Positions 35,466-48,577 of a DNA stretch of 64,000 bases are shown here, piece after piece. The notes under the pieces were generated by a model. The model was given only the letters and a program-made list of their open reading frames with translations, was not told the DNA's origin and did not search any database. The stretch comes from Scleroderma bovista (Eukaryota; Basidiomycota; Agaricomycetes; Boletales; Sclerodermataceae), in assembly GCA_037178675.1 (NCBI GenBank), contig JAYMGJ010000004.1, positions 19,022 through 83,021 of the forward strand. The letters run 5' to 3'. Every line of letters starts with the position of its first letter. Within the stretch, counting starts at the first letter, position 1. Both the position numbers and the translations under genes were made by a program.

Positions 35466-38326
35466 TTAGTTCCACTTCGCTTGTGCAAACAACCCCAACA
35501 CTTCGTTTGTCAGGAGCGGACTATACTGCAACACATCCGACTTGGTATAATTCTTGGCGCTTTGCAGGCTATTCAGAACTTGCAGAACCTGACTCTCGAT
35601 GAAGTCGACGAAGACAAGGTCGATAGGCACGTCGTCGGTCACGGTGGGTGGAGTAGATCCAACGAAATCAGGAACCGAATAGTAAGGAAGGGCAATGTGA
35701 GGCGTGTCGTCACCAGTACCAGGGCATGACTGGGATGTTATGAGTACCGGCTCGTAATGTGCTTTCAGGCCAAGAATGAAATCTGCTCACATCGGAGGTG
35801 ACATAACCAAGGGTCAAATCCTCTTCTTTCCTTCCGCCCAAACGAGCGCGCCTCTCCATCTCTTGCAGCCAGGCTTGGTAACGGCCCTCCACATAACCAC
35901 GTCCCCACCACTCCATCTCCATTTCTGCACGTTTCTTCCTCCCCGCTGCACCTGCACCGTTGAGAACCGGTAATACTTGGTTTGTGGTGCTGAATGTGAC
36001 ATTAGGAATGTAAAGAAACAGGTCAATGAAAGGAGAAGCAGTAAGTTGGTCATTCTTTGTGAAAGATCCTTTCAAAACATCGAAGCGCAGACCACCGGAA
36101 TTTGCGATCATGATATTAGGAACGTTAGCACGTGTGTTGTTTATGGCAAGAACGGTGGGTATGGCCTAGAAAGGGACAAAGTGAAACGCAAAATAAAGGC
36201 GACACTATCCTCAACTCACATCATCAATGAACAGGGTCAAGAGAGAACCATCGGACGGGTATGGGTCGCTTTTCCTGTGTCAGAATGTGCTTGACATGCG
36301 GGAAAGAAGTCTTACCGGGTTATCGTGTAATCTTGAGGAGCAATACCATACTGATAGGATAGGTCAAACTGCTCTGCAAGATCTTGCAGGCCCTCAGTGA
36401 TAGAGCGGCCATCGGACGTATCGAAGGTTTTGTTCGATGTCTTAGTGTGGTACTAGAGAGTTAAGCAGTGTTAACCTCTTTGCGTTCGCGCCATTGCCTA
36501 AATAGACACACCTGGTAGGTCACCCTGTTCTGGTCGAGGTATCTCCGGGAGAATGTAATGTTCTTGTCATTACCCTTTGCAGCATCCAGGTTTGCACCTA
36601 TTCCTTTTATTAGATGAAACAAACTACTCATCATGCAATACACTTACTCATCCAACCTGATATACACGGCTCAGATCAGAGATCCTGTCGTGGACACAGC
36701 ATAGCGCACCGATGGTTTCCATATAACGGCCGCTTTCCAGTGCCATAGATCTACCGTCATACTGTTGGCAATCCCGAATGTGGGTATGCCCTGAACATAT
36801 TTGGATTCTTGTAATGGACATGTATCGTTCTGCGAGGACCTACCTCCGAAAATCATGATAGGGGTCAATGGATGCACAGCACGAATTGCTTCGAAGACGA
36901 TAGGCCCTGTCAAAGACGTCAAAGGTTTGGATCAATCATATTATATCAGTCTGAACTTACAATTATCCTGAGACACTGGCATATGACTGGCAGACACAGA
37001 CACATAAGTAGATGTCAAAGACTGAAGAGAAAGCACACACCCCACCAGGACGAACACATCCGGTTCCTCTGCGATGGCTTCTACGAACTGAGAAAGCGTA
37101 AGAAAGGTGCCCAACGGCGATCGGTTTGATTGGACCCACCCAAGATTCCTTGACCATGTCCGCCACAAACTGTACTGTGGTGTTGACATCGTTGCCGGCG
37201 AAGTTAAATAAAACACCAAGAGACGTAACGCGGCGGCCCCTAAGAAACACGTTGGTACGGGTAGGGTAGAGTGTGAAGTTCCATACTTGCTAGTTGTGAA
37301 CTTCACAAAACGATCTGGAATCAAGTGGAACGTTCAGGTATAAAGTTATCAGGCAAAGGGAATCACACCCACTGCCAACGGGCACGCTGACGACTTGTCC
37401 ATCAGAATTGAAAACAGTAATGTTGACATTCGAGGACAGATAACGACCACGTAAATTGGGCACAAAGTTGGTGTACCTATTAAATCAGTTTCAAATTTCG
37501 AAGGGAAGCATTAGAAAATCGACTGGACATATCAATGTTCTGTACACACATGTCATAGGTGTTCGCGTACACATATAGCTCGTGGCTAAATCATAAAGTC
37601 ACTGATGCGTCCAAGGGTGGAGAAAGGAGTGCGCACTTTCCAATGGCCATGAGATCATATGGGAGGCGTTCGAGGAACTTGTTGGACTATATGCGTGTAT
37701 ATACCATCAGCAGTGAAAGCAAACGTTATGGCCAGGACATACTTCATGTGCATCCACGCCGCCAGGAGGATACCCATCAGAGAGACCAGTTCCTACAAGT
37801 TACATGAATGCTGAGATCGTGTCGATACTCCGCGTGGCACCTACCGTCGTGGATATCCCCCGAGTCCACTAGGAGGAGGTCGACGTCTTTTTCCTGCGCA
37901 ATTCCATTATAAATTTACTTGCTGAGAAGAACCACGAACACATACTACGGCGAGCTCTTTCATGTGGGTGACGAAGCTTGCGAAATCTCCAAGATCGCCG
38001 CTGTAAAAAGACGCCAGTTGTAAGCACTCCACTTCGCTAAGCACTATGGTCCCCCATTCCCGGACTATGTTCTCCCTCCTCGACAAAAACGCTTACCTGT
38101 AGTTAGGTTCTGGCCAACTGGCCTTCTGGTGACCAAGGAGCCAACCATGGGTATCGGTGGTATGGATGACGTTGAGGTCTCCCCACTCGAGGGGTCGGCT
38201 AGGAGGAGTCAACGGAAGCTGGGGATATTCCCGCTTGCCGACGTTATGGTTGTCGCGCGCATGTAGGTGTTGCTCCCCACAGCCAGCTGCAAAGCCAGCC
38301 AGCGCTAGTAATGGCAGCAGCATCAT
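35466..38326 (-). CDS. Secreted 5'-nucleotidase-like metallophosphoesterase, copy B
   Basis: Starts at ATG 38,326 with a signal peptide ([16 protein letters not shown]) and ends at TAA 35,466-35,468 ([13 protein letters not shown]). Exon 1 is 38326-38097 and exon 2 38000-37949, with consistent phases. Motifs in order are [65 protein letters not shown] joined to HMPVSQDN across an intron, and [13 protein letters not shown], then the C-terminal domain ([23 protein letters not shown]). All metal ligands of the two-metal phosphoesterase centre appear intact. Copy A is the same architecture in the same orientation, 2.7 kb downstream, so this is a local tandem duplication with considerable divergence. 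The probable role is extracellular or vacuolar hydrolysis of nucleotides or similar phosphate esters for phosphate or purine salvage, which is an inference from the family. Confidence 0.82.
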
Positions 38327-40181
38327 GGGACGCGAATTGCAGAGGCGGGCTTTGCATACTTATATATTTCCCTGGCAACTATAAATTACATCAGTAAGGC
38401 GATAGCGAGGACCACATGGTCGATGGCAAACGTTCTCCGTGTCGATCGCACTGGATAAGCAATACAAAACTTCAAACGAAGACGGTCAGAACAAGGATTT
38501 AATGTGTGATCATTGATTCGTGCCACTGTGCGTTCAACATATGTGCATGGTACGCAATTGCTCAATTGGATCTCTACGACAATGAGGAATACGCGTACGT
38601 ACTTTAACTTGTGGAATTAACTCAAGCAATCACATGAACTCTTTCTTCAAACTGTTGTGTGCGTCGTCCATTAATGCAAGCAGCCAGAGGTGACCAAGAG
38701 AGATAGAGTCCACTCTGAAAGACGGCAAATTTCTTGAGCGGACAGCGAAGTGTGTCCAGAGATGTAAGGTGTGTCCCACGGCCACTTGTTACGCACAGCC
38801 ACAATCACCCAAGTTGAGCTCGCACTTCAAAACACTGGTTCAGCGATTGACACAATCCGAATACTGGAGCTCAAAGGATCACACACAGCTTGCTCCGATC
38901 ACCGACTGCACGAATCAGTCTATGGCAGGGTGTTGACGTGCCAAGTCCCTTATCTCCTCTGGCGCCTTCATTGAAGCAAATGGATTTGAAAGGCGAGTGG
39001 CTGTTGATTGCGCGTCTGTTGCCTCCGACCTCCAGAACTCAAAATTTGCCAGCTATTCAATCGATAGTGGCCATTCCGAGTTCGGAATGCCACATAGCGG
39101 TGAGGTGTTTGTGTGGTCAGGGGTGTCTTTGATCCGTGCGTCGCATCTTGGATGCAGTACATGCAGATCGAGCAGCCGAGTCGGTTGCCTCTGAAGGGTC
39201 CCATCTTCTTTTCATTGTGTACACATGCGACCCTAGTCTCTCGGCACGGTGCTTTCAAGTGACGAAACCATGTGTTCGTTACCAGCCAACTCAAAAGCTA
39301 GGGAGCCAGTTGTCAGCCGAGTTTCCGGTTGAGATGACCCTTGATGTGGGAGGAATCGTAGCTCCATCGAAGGTAACGTACGTTTTCTATGCAATCGCTC
39401 CCCCCTGATACTCTTCCATTCGTCCTGGTATCGGCGATCTGTGAAGCCAATAGCCAGACGCCGTTCTTGTTCCCATCTTGTGGCAGTACTGAAGAGCTTT
39501 CCAAAATTTTGGTTTTGATTCGATGTTGAGGTTACTTCTCACAGTACATAATGCTCCTTTACGGGCGACCCTATTCCCTCAATAGGTACGTCGAGTTTCA
39601 TCCACCGTGACATCCCAGCAAGTATCGGTACTAGACACACGGTGTCTGGATCGCTGAAGAGTTTTCCGAGCGCTCGCTGTTTGCCTATTCATCCTCTTAC
39701 AGTACAGGACTTGTGGTTCGCGAATCATCACCCTTTCTAATCGACCACGATATGTGAACGTAAGCCCTGGCTGCAAAAACCCACATGTTTTGATAAGGGC
39801 AAGGCTCCATCCGTATTACGACCCTCTTTGTCCACGTTGTTGCGACCAATCCATCATATCTTAGGCGGTTGCGAAGCCAGCTAACAAACTTTGTTCGGGA
39901 ATATTTTAATGAAATTATATCATCTTTGGTATGACTTCGACTTCTATTTTAGAGGACGTTTTCTGTCACTTCCCAGCATCCCTGTACACGTGGTAACCAC
40001 GAGCGATCGTGATCCGGCAGTCCGCATGCGCAACTCCGTTCGGAGTTTCTCTATTCAAGCCAAGCCATGCCAGCCCTATTTCATATAGTCAACGGCCAAT
40101 GACCATCGAAGTATATTTGGGACTTTCCCCTCAGTATAAAAGACATTCCTCACTCTGTGGCAGATTCAATCATCCACAGGC
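38327..40181. other. Divergent intergenic region between nucleotidase copy B and zinc-finger gene 2
   Basis: The two flanking genes are transcribed away from each other, so both promoters lie here. Frames at 38,771-38,974, 38,968-39,294 (-) and 39,136-39,408 overlap on opposite strands without recognisable content. A TATA-like 'agtataaaag' at about 40,133-40,142 lies some 45 bp upstream of the zinc-finger start. Confidence 0.5.
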
Positions 40182-41394
40182 ATGGAGAGCAATCCTTTGT
40201 TGGTAACCTCCGTGCTTAGTTCCAAATTATCGCTGACAGCTTTTTTAGCACCAATTTTCCCGTTCATGACAAGTTTCAAGTGGCGAGGATTAGCGGCTTT
40301 GACGCTACCATCATCCCCGCGAATTATTCCGCCAGCACCGAACTTCCTTTGTGCCATCCATCCGATGATGCTGTCCCTGGCTATGCTCACCAACAATGGT
40401 ATGTTTTGGCCATAAGACATACCCTTACATTGAGGATGACGTCTATAGTGGGGTCGGATCTTTCTGTGAAAATCTTGGAGGGTTGTCTTCCTCATCCTCA
40501 CAGCCAAGAGGGCTCCAACAGACATACCCCTGGTCGTCCAGTCTTGGAGAGATCTCGAATCCCCCAAGTCCGAAGTGGGGCACGGATGCTGGGGCTTTCA
40601 TTTGGTCTGTAGCAAATTCCCGGGTGTGTCCTGGTGGTCCACAGCAACACTGCTCTCAGACCCCATCAGCATGGCCGCCACTGCTCCGTACCACAACACC
40701 GCCCGTCACCCATTCTGGTTACAGTGTTGTGGACTTTAGGTCCACCTTCAACTATGGTTGCTACGGACCGTCACCATCAACTACAATTCCAACGCCGCCT
40801 CCCCTTTTCCCTGATGTGTCCATCAGCGTTTACCGTGCTCCGTCTTCCCCTGCTCCGCCCAGCTACCCTAATAATGTGATATATCACGACCGCTCTTTCC
40901 TAGGGGAGAGCAAAAACCGACTTCCCGCAGTTCTTGACAACGTGTACGTTGTCCCGTTGCAGGACTTCTGCGAGCTCGTGGACATAAGTTTCATCACCAA
41001 TGTCCACTTCTTCAATTGTTTTTTCGATGACTGTGGCAACTGGGTCCCTGACATCAGGGACAGCTTCGAGCTCCATTTAGCCAAAAATCACGGCATCCTC
41101 CTTCGGGGTGACCCGGCCTCGATTATTTGTTGTGGATGGCGAGCGTGCGGTGGTCATATCAAACGGGGGAATTTCCCCCGACACCTGAGGAAACACCTTG
41201 AGTACAAATGGGGGTGCTCTCAATGTGGCCAACAATTTTCTCGATCGGACAGTGTTTCTGACCATTCCCAGAAAAAGGCGAAATGTTCTGGTGCGCGGCC
41301 CGTTAAGCTCGTTAGCCCGAGAGCATACAAGGCAGAAGTATGGGGAGACGAGGTGGTGTTAAGGAGAGCCGTGGGCTATGTACAAATATCTTAG
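40182..41394 (+). CDS. C2H2-like zinc-finger protein 2 of the paralog cluster
   Basis: Exons 40182-40198, 40249-40398 and 40449-41394 give 370 residues. Both introns are 50 nt, with GTTGGT and GTATGT donors, and both are phase 2. The first half is Pro/Ser/Thr-rich (PPVTHSGYSVVDF, TTIPTPPPLFPD). Three zinc-binding units close the protein: CFFDDCGNW..LHLAKNH (about residue 246), CGWRAC..FPRHLRKH (about 283) and CSQCGQQFSRSDSVSDH with a final Cys instead of His (about 312). The C-W..C and RH...H spacing is shared with the paralogs at 27.1, 43.4 and 50.2 kb. It lacks the long disordered arm of gene 1, being half its length. The role is presumably sequence-specific DNA or RNA binding, which is inferred. 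Confidence 0.72.
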
Positions 41395-43384
41395 AGTCCA
41401 TTCCAACCATAATACTTCAAGGGCCATGTACGGGCCGTTGCATCGCATAAAACAGGTCCAAAATTGTTTAATTTTCAACATTCACGTGCATTCACAACGA
41501 GCGATCTCAGCCACAGTGTAGTTAATCTCCCTACCCGAGGGTCGGACACGTGGTGGATTATTTCAAGGGTCGTATTTCGTGATTATCATGATGTAGTGTT
41601 GGCCTGCCACGCGACTAACTAAATGGAAGTGGGGGCTGTGTTGAATTGGTAGCTCTTTGTCAAGGTTTCGAGTCAGGACGATGCTCGGAGCATGCCATAC
41701 TTGTGCTCGATATCCGGCTCCAGCCTTGACCAATTCCTGCGCATACTGTGGTTCAATCTAACGGGTTCTCAGCTCTCTCATGATGAGTATATCCTATTTG
41801 GCACTTCTGCAATTTGCATCAGACGGCGCTGAGCGGCCTGTCCAGCCTAGAAAGTCCTTTGGGAGAGTCCCCGTTAGAGAGTCTTTCCTCTCCTACTACG
41901 TATTAGGAGAATCCGACACAATCATCGCTCACCGGTCACTATCATTGGAATGCGCGGGGAATCCCTCGCCCATCGTCTCTCACGAGCGGAATCGGGACAA
42001 CAACTGCTCCGGCACTAGGACTTGATCCTCGGTGTCATTTCACCTGCGGCCGAAATGCGCACCTCACCGCCATTTCTCCACTAAATTTCGGACCGTAACA
42101 AGGTTCAACGAAAAAAAAAGAAAGCCTGGTGATCAAACTGAATCAATACGACATCCTGACGGCGGACACCGTGCTAAGTACATTGATTCCTCGATGGTGG
42201 GAATTTTATTCACTGAATCTCCATCTAATTTCCATGTTCCTTCGATTTGGTGCCATCGCCACATTTTGATGCGGAATTGGCGTCAATGAAATGTTTTGAC
42301 AATGGGCCATTCAGGGGTGGGAGTGAGTCTTGAGAAAGAACCAACCCAGTCATTCTGGCATTCCCCCCCTGCCATTCACGTGTAGGTGTACCATTTATTG
42401 GACATGGACTCCATTCCTATCAAACGGTGTAACATGCATCGGATTCGAGCCGTGACGTCGCGGCGAATGCTTCAAGTCTTAGATAGGTTCAAATCTAGCT
42501 CCCTTTGTACGATAACTGTCATGCCATGTGGCTTCGTTTCTAGGTGACCCTGACAGAACTCTCGAAAAATGGCGGAACCCGTATCCTGCAATTACTCAAT
42601 TACTGCTCACGTTTCATTTCGCTAACCTATTGGACTTACCCATGCATTGCTATCTTGTTTGGTCGCCGAGACTTTCCTGATATGTGTTCTAATCTCAGAA
42701 ATGAATCCTATATACGCCGATGGTTAGCTATGTCTTTTCGGAGGCGAAGGCCAGATCCGCAGAATATTCCAACGGAATGAGCTGAACCGTGATGACCTGC
42801 AGAGCTTTCTAGGATGCATTAGTGCATGGAACGGTGAGAGCGGGTCTCCTGTGGTATTGCATCCTATCACAGTTCTCCGTTTGTAGAGGGGATCCCTTGT
42901 CATTCCAGCCAACTAGTATTTGGGACAACTGTGAACGATGGTAAAGCGCGGGGCAGTTCAAAATACTTCCTACTATCCACAAGCTCGTTGTTCAACTGAG
43001 GGCAGTAGGCGAGCCTTCTCTACCTGAGACGAATGTGCTGTGTGCAAATAAATCTTCTTCGCCGCCGTGGCTGTTGTAGCATGTATCTGGATCGGATTCG
43101 GATCGTTTCTCACTTCTTCATAGTAGTTGCTGTGTTTACCGAATTTTGTCACCTCACTTCGCATCACAAAAAAGGGTAATGTGAAAGATTTTTTTGTTCT
43201 CTGATCACAGGTGACCAAGCAGTACTAGGGGATGCCACTTGAACTTCCTAGTTATACAGGGAAAATCATAGCAACCAAAGCCGTGAGATCCCATGCAAAG
43301 TAATTACAGCTTACGAGGGAAATAAAACAAAAGGGGCAGCAACAACTAATGGCATGATGGGGCCTGGTCTAGAGAGCGGCGCCC
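41395..43384. other. Convergent intergenic region, no supported gene
   Basis: Lies between the 3' ends of zinc-finger genes 2 and 3. Short frames only (for example 41,780-42,025, 42,032-42,289 and 42,544-42,780 +). A T-loop-like 'ggttcaaatc' at 42,488 does not fold into a tRNA. Confidence 0.5.
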
Positions 43385-45320
43385 TCAGATTCTACATATT
43401 TTTTCATCCTGCTTCATCGAGGGTTTACGCCTCTGTTTCAGATGCCGCTCCCTGTAATGCCTCAGCATACTTTCGCGCTTCATCACCCTATCGCAAACCC
43501 CACACGGGACCAGAAAATCCGAGGACATGTTTTTAATGCCGTGACTAGCCAAGTGCTCCACGAGGTTACTCTCCGTCACCCAGGCCCTGCAAATAGTAGT
43601 CATGCCTTTACTGCGCCACCCACAAATGACTCGTTTTGGTGTATTACTTGAAGAAGCAGGGGATGAGTTCACAGGAATGGCCTGGTGGACGCCCTTTGTG
43701 GGCATGATTTTGTCCGACAGAGGAGATGACAATTGTTGATGATGGAGGAAATGAAAAGAGTCAGTCGTCGACTAGATATAAACGAGGTGAGCCTGGTAAT
43801 CCTACTTCGTGAGGGGATAAACAAGCTCACGGTGGACGCTTTCCCACATTCTCCGTATGTATAAGGATAGCCTGCGCTGTCTGCGTGGTGATACGAGACT
43901 GGCCTCCTATTTTCAGCTTGCAGGGCATTTGCCGGGATGAGATGGTTGAGCGGTAGATAGTCAACGGCATGCTCGGCGGAATGCGAATATATATTAATGC
44001 CCTGGTATAGGTGTCAGAGGGCAAAGCCGGACTCTCAAACACGAATTGTAAACTCGCCGACTGCCGTGCATGGGGTACCGATCCTCGCTGATACTGGGCT
44101 GTGTCCCCAGTAGAGAAGTTATAGTGGGCACCATACGGAGGTGTTATGGGCAGCACCCCTGCGCTACTGCTCTGGTCATAAGGAGTTTGGGAGAACCCGA
44201 ATGTTTTTGGGGATGACTTATTACCCAAAAGGCATGACCAAGAAACGACTCATAAGTCAATGTTTTTTTAGATGACCAGTGCACAACTTACACTCCATAT
44301 CGTTCTGGCTGCATTCACTTCTTCAGGCGATCCGGAAGTTGACTCCCCCCCGTAAGGTCCAAGATGATCTTGAAAGTTTTGCAGGTTAACAGTCGCAGAG
44401 TAGTCTTCGTGATCCAGAACCGTGCTGGACGACCGGCGGTGTTGGGTATGATCTCCAATGATGGGGTTCAAGGGCCTTGAGTGGTCACCAGGACCGTCGT
44501 ACCGGTACGATGAAGACGCAGAGTCCGTAGCGTCTGGAGAATGATCGAAACCACCCATGGTCGGAGCCTCGGAGAACATCAGACCGTTATTCAAATTGTG
44601 GAGAAAGGGATACTCACGTCCGAGTATCCCTTAGGATAACCATACGGAATTTCTTGTTGGCTGGATGTAGGAGACATGACGTACGGTAGTCCCTCCGTGT
44701 CCCAGTAGATGCCGAGATCTTGGTTGCGGGATGGGTGTGTCGGAAGAAAAGGACTGACCCCGCACGAAGCAGAAGGCTATCCAAACACAAAGGGGGGGTG
44801 TTAAATAAAATAGTGGTCACAGGCTTCCGTGACTGACGTAGTTGTTCTCTCCAGTAGTTGACACAGATGGGTTGATTGTAAGCTGCGAAGGTGAAATCTA
44901 ATGTACATGTGAGACAAAAACTCGGTATAATCACGGGAGAAGCGTACACAGAGAGTTTCCCGCTGTGAATCGTATGAAGGCTGTGGTGTTTCAACATCCG
45001 AAGGGCTTTCGTAGTCTTGAAAAGGTAAGTCCTGCTGGAAGAAGCAGCAGTTTAGTCGGTGCCACGGACATGACGACTGCCGGCATACCTTGGGATCATC
45101 TGGGTGGTGACTAGGCAAACATGGATCTATGAGAGCAAGAAGTGAGGACGGGTGCGATTTCGTCAATCATATAGGGACAGTACTGGAAGCTGCTGTAGAA
45201 AATGCGCAGGAACTGTCGTTGCTTGCCCTGTGCGCAGAGCTGTAAAATAGTTAGGGCGCTGCTCCAGCACTGACTTGCAACAGCATACAGGGAGGAAACA
45301 TTGTGATGGTTCTGTTCCAT
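43385..45320 (-). CDS. C2H2-like zinc-finger protein 3 of the paralog cluster
   Basis: Minus-strand exons that join in phase are 45320-45275 (tentative start), 45126-45089, 45034-44948, 44897-44838, 44776-44618 and 44567-44292. They are followed by an exon around 44,218-43,830 and the terminal exon ending at 43,385. The body is Ser/Thr/Pro-rich (DLGIYWDTEGLPYVMSP, SRPLNPIIGDHTQHR). The terminal exon carries two zinc-binding units: CGWRSKGMTTICRAWV..HLASH, and CGVCDRVMKRESMLRHYRERH followed by a basic tail KQRRKPSMK. The KRES.LRH....H...RRPS end is nearly the same as in gene 4, its closest relative. The link between the exon at 43,830 and the terminal exon is unresolved, and the start codon is a best guess. 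The role is a presumed transcriptional regulator. Confidence 0.62.
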
Positions 45321-46390
45321 GTAGGCGTGCAGGACGCTACACAGATCGTGTTCTTGAAAGTGCTGTGGCCCATTGGACATTGCGCTCATTTCTTCCTCTG
45401 GGAAGGGGGGGATGGAGGGAAGGAAAAAAGAGGCGGAGATGGAGGGCATTAAATACTGGACCACTTATAGGTCTATCCAAGGGAAGCTGCCAACTGGAGT
45501 GAGCCAAGATGCACCGCCAGATGGAGAGTACCTCGAGAGCAGCCCTCCATGAAAGAGCCAGGCTCGCCAAAGTTTCTGATGTATATGAAATTTCCATGGA
45601 AATTTCTTCCGAGTTGCACATTTCCGGGGCGAAATGCAACAAGCATGACGCACATGAGGACCGCTGTAGAGTTGGAAGTCAAGGAAAGTATTCCATAGAC
45701 TCCAATTAGAATCTGAGTATGATGTCGGATTTGCAGCACCCAAATAAAATCTTACATTTTTGGTCGAGAGCTGGCGGCACTCCATTCTGATGCACTAATG
45801 ACAGCAGGCTGTGTAGGAGACTAGGAGGGGCGCCAGATACCCTGGGAAGTTGGCGGTCCATTAGCGTCGGATTGGCTTGCAGAAAAAGGTAACAGCTGGC
45901 ATGCCGTAATTTACCTATGTTTCCGTCGAATTGCAGAGCGGGTTTACCTGGAAACGTGGTCCAAGTCTTTGAAAAGTGCGCGGAGCTGCTTTACCTGCAA
46001 ACATAGTCCAAACCCTTATTAATACGGTGACTCCTAGAATCCCTGTCGGACAATCGACACCAATTTCAAGTTATCGGTGATAAAGTCCACTTGGTTTGCA
46101 AAGGTGACCCCATGGTGTCACGACACTGGGCATCACATGCTTCATATTAAAGTGCAGATACTGTCTGAAATATTACCTGTGGGTCCCAGTCAGAGGGACA
46201 TCTATACTCGCGATCAAAATCATAAGCGTTCTGCTCACCTCATCTGAGCTTGGAACTCGAGGCAATTCTATCACACGGCCGTTAACTAGGCCCATATTTT
46301 CGACTGGTTAGCAGAATGGTTGCTGCAATATGACTGAACTTGAATAGGACATCTTAGTTTTGATGTCAACATGAATCAGTATTTCTCCCC
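45321..46390. other. No supported gene
   Basis: Overlapping minus-strand frames at 45,337-45,785 are probably 5' flank of zinc-finger gene 3. One of them contains a short hydrophobic stretch but no start that fits. The stretch 45,800-46,390 has only short frames. Confidence 0.4.
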
Positions 46391-47267
46391 TTATCTGACT
46401 TTCGAGGGATCAATCAGCAAACGTATGACTCGGGAGTTAAAATCGATGGCTACGAAAGCACAAATGTGCTCCGTTTTCAAGGTAACGTACACAACGATTC
46501 GTTGAACAGCGAAGTATCCACTGGATGCGACTGCAGGTCGTCGGGTATCTACTCGAAAGGAGCTGGATGCTTTCGGTGATCTAGGAGCTATACCAACAGT
46601 TTTCGTATAGTTGTTCTGACGATTCATATTTGACTTATTGAAAGGGCATTCAACTTTGTGTTTCCGGCGAGGGATTGGCAAGTTAGCCAGATTTGGCGTC
46701 AAATTTAGAGGATGCTTTGGAAATACAGAGAAGAGGAACGAATGTCGCCTAATACACCGTACTGATAACAACCATTATTATAAGTAACTTATCTCAGTAA
46801 CAGGAAGTGGACAGACACACCTGTTAATCGCCCCTGGCATTGAACGAACCCTGCATCAAAACAACCATCTTCACGGAATCCACCACTTATATGTGCCCAG
46901 ACACAGCCTGAGCTATAAAGAATTTGGGTATAGCGTCTGACACTACCCCAGCAATGCGAAAGGCCTTGCAAAGGGCTCTTGTCATCCGTTGGAACATCGA
47001 AAGTGAAAAGGAAACCCGCACCTGTCACGTGGTCCTTTAGTAGTGAGTCAGTCCCATATTCTGCCGGGGTCAAACTTTGCACCAGGTATCTCCATACGCC
47101 CTGTTAAAGTACTCATTCGCCACAGGAAGGGTGGTCGGCTGTATCGGCTCCATTACAGCACGAAGTTGGCAGGACCTCTTCGGGCGCTCATCATGGCAGT
47201 TGGCACCGTGGATGCGCGAGGAACGCATCATACAAACGTCCACCGCAAATGACACAAGGCGCATCAT
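46391..47267 (-). other. Coding-like region of an unrecognised gene
   Basis: Two long minus-strand open stretches look like exons. One (47,082-46,789) includes DHVTGAGFLFTFDVPTDD and GLSHCWGSVRRYTQILY. The other (46,771-46,391) includes PIPRRKHKVECPFNK and SSGYFAVQRIVVYVTL. A preceding frame (47,267-47,070) ends GDTWCKV just before the first. The LSHCWG string resembles the opening of heterokaryon-incompatibility domains, but the rest does not match, so I do not assign that family. Splicing between the blocks is unresolved. Confidence 0.33.
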
Positions 47268-47270
47268 ATC

Positions 47271-48570
47271 GTCCTAACGCATCATGCAACATTTTCTAAC
47301 GCAACCCGCTAGATCCGCGCACTGTTCAGCCGCATCTGTCATCGTTATCAGCTTGTCAACGCTCCACAGGAGAAAGTTCTAGACCAGAATTCTAGACTCA
47401 AGCCGACTTTCCTCCAATTCGCTGAAACTGTGATCCCTGCCACTGCCCATGCCACTTGGACCTTGTGAAGTTGCTGTGTTCCTGTGATCAATGTTCGTAA
47501 CCAAGGGTACTAGTAAGTCCTCATAAACCTGATACTTTGATTCTGAAATGATAGAATATTGTGTCAAGTAATTGACGATACGTACATACACGGCATGAAC
47601 GCTTCCATTCCACAGGAGCACACCTGATGCAGATAAACGAAGGAATCATTACATTTGGGCATGCCCACTTCAACAGGTGTGCTTATCACGATCAGCTGTG
47701 AGAAGTTGGCCTCGTGGCAGCGTGTTCCTGCGCATCTAAATGTGGCGTTGGAAGCGAGCCAATGTTGCATACCAGCCACCGACGGGTACCCAGACAAGGA
47801 TGCTCTATGTTTCTTATCATTGTGGAACGTTCATGCTGTTAGCTTTTGGCAGGTTCATTCGTCCACTTCGCGTAGTAGACCCCGGGGTAGTAACCTTTTG
47901 CCGCCATTTCTCTGGTACGTTAACCATTCATCGAAAGGAGAGAAGCCATCGGAAGGCATGCCAAGGGACCTGGGACACGTTCGCACGGCAAACCACTTTT
48001 GATCTGCATTTGACATGGTAAACGTTGAGTTGGCTTCTGTTGAATGTTTGCCACGGGCTCATTCCTTCAAGTGTTAGATATATAGGAAAGCTTAATAGAG
48101 AGGGTGCCAGAATTTGACTGCAAGCATCCAGCCGAGCGACAGACTGCAGCGGTGTTTGGCACCTTCCTTTCCACCTACACTGTAAACCAAGGCTCGTCGC
48201 CCGCATCCACAACTTCCCTGCTATTCGTCTTTCCATTTTCTCCAACCCAGCACTCCCGTTTCATTAGAGCCTCTGCATGTGTCATGTAATCACACAGTAC
48301 CTTCCATATAGAGTGCACCTAATTCACGCAGCTCCGTTCTTGTTCTTACTGCCTGCGTCGGCGTTCCCGTCCACCCTGGCAGCGGCTACACCTGCCCCGT
48401 CTCCGCTAAGCTAACGGTCGGCCAAGCCCTACACAATCATGTCAGGAACGGCGGACTGGCTAAGCCAGGGCGTTCACGCACTCAGGAGGGAGCTGGTGGG
48501 CCACAGGGGGCCCTTAGTTAGCTACATAGTGGCAACATAGGGCAAGATGCCCTCAAGCACTTGAATTCGA
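47271..48570. other. No supported gene
   Basis: Frames at 47,379-47,621 -, 47,655-48,002 +, 47,740-48,021 + and 47,928-48,245 - overlap one another. None shows recognisable motifs. Confidence 0.45.
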
Positions 48571-48577
48571 TCCACTA

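Noticed and set aside
42440..42510. Possible tRNA T-arm 'ggttcaaatc'
   Set aside because: No acceptor, D or anticodon arms can be formed around it, and the T-stem does not pair.
46930..46990. LSHCWG as a heterokaryon-incompatibility (HET) domain
   Set aside because: Only six residues match; the expected sequence before and after is absent.
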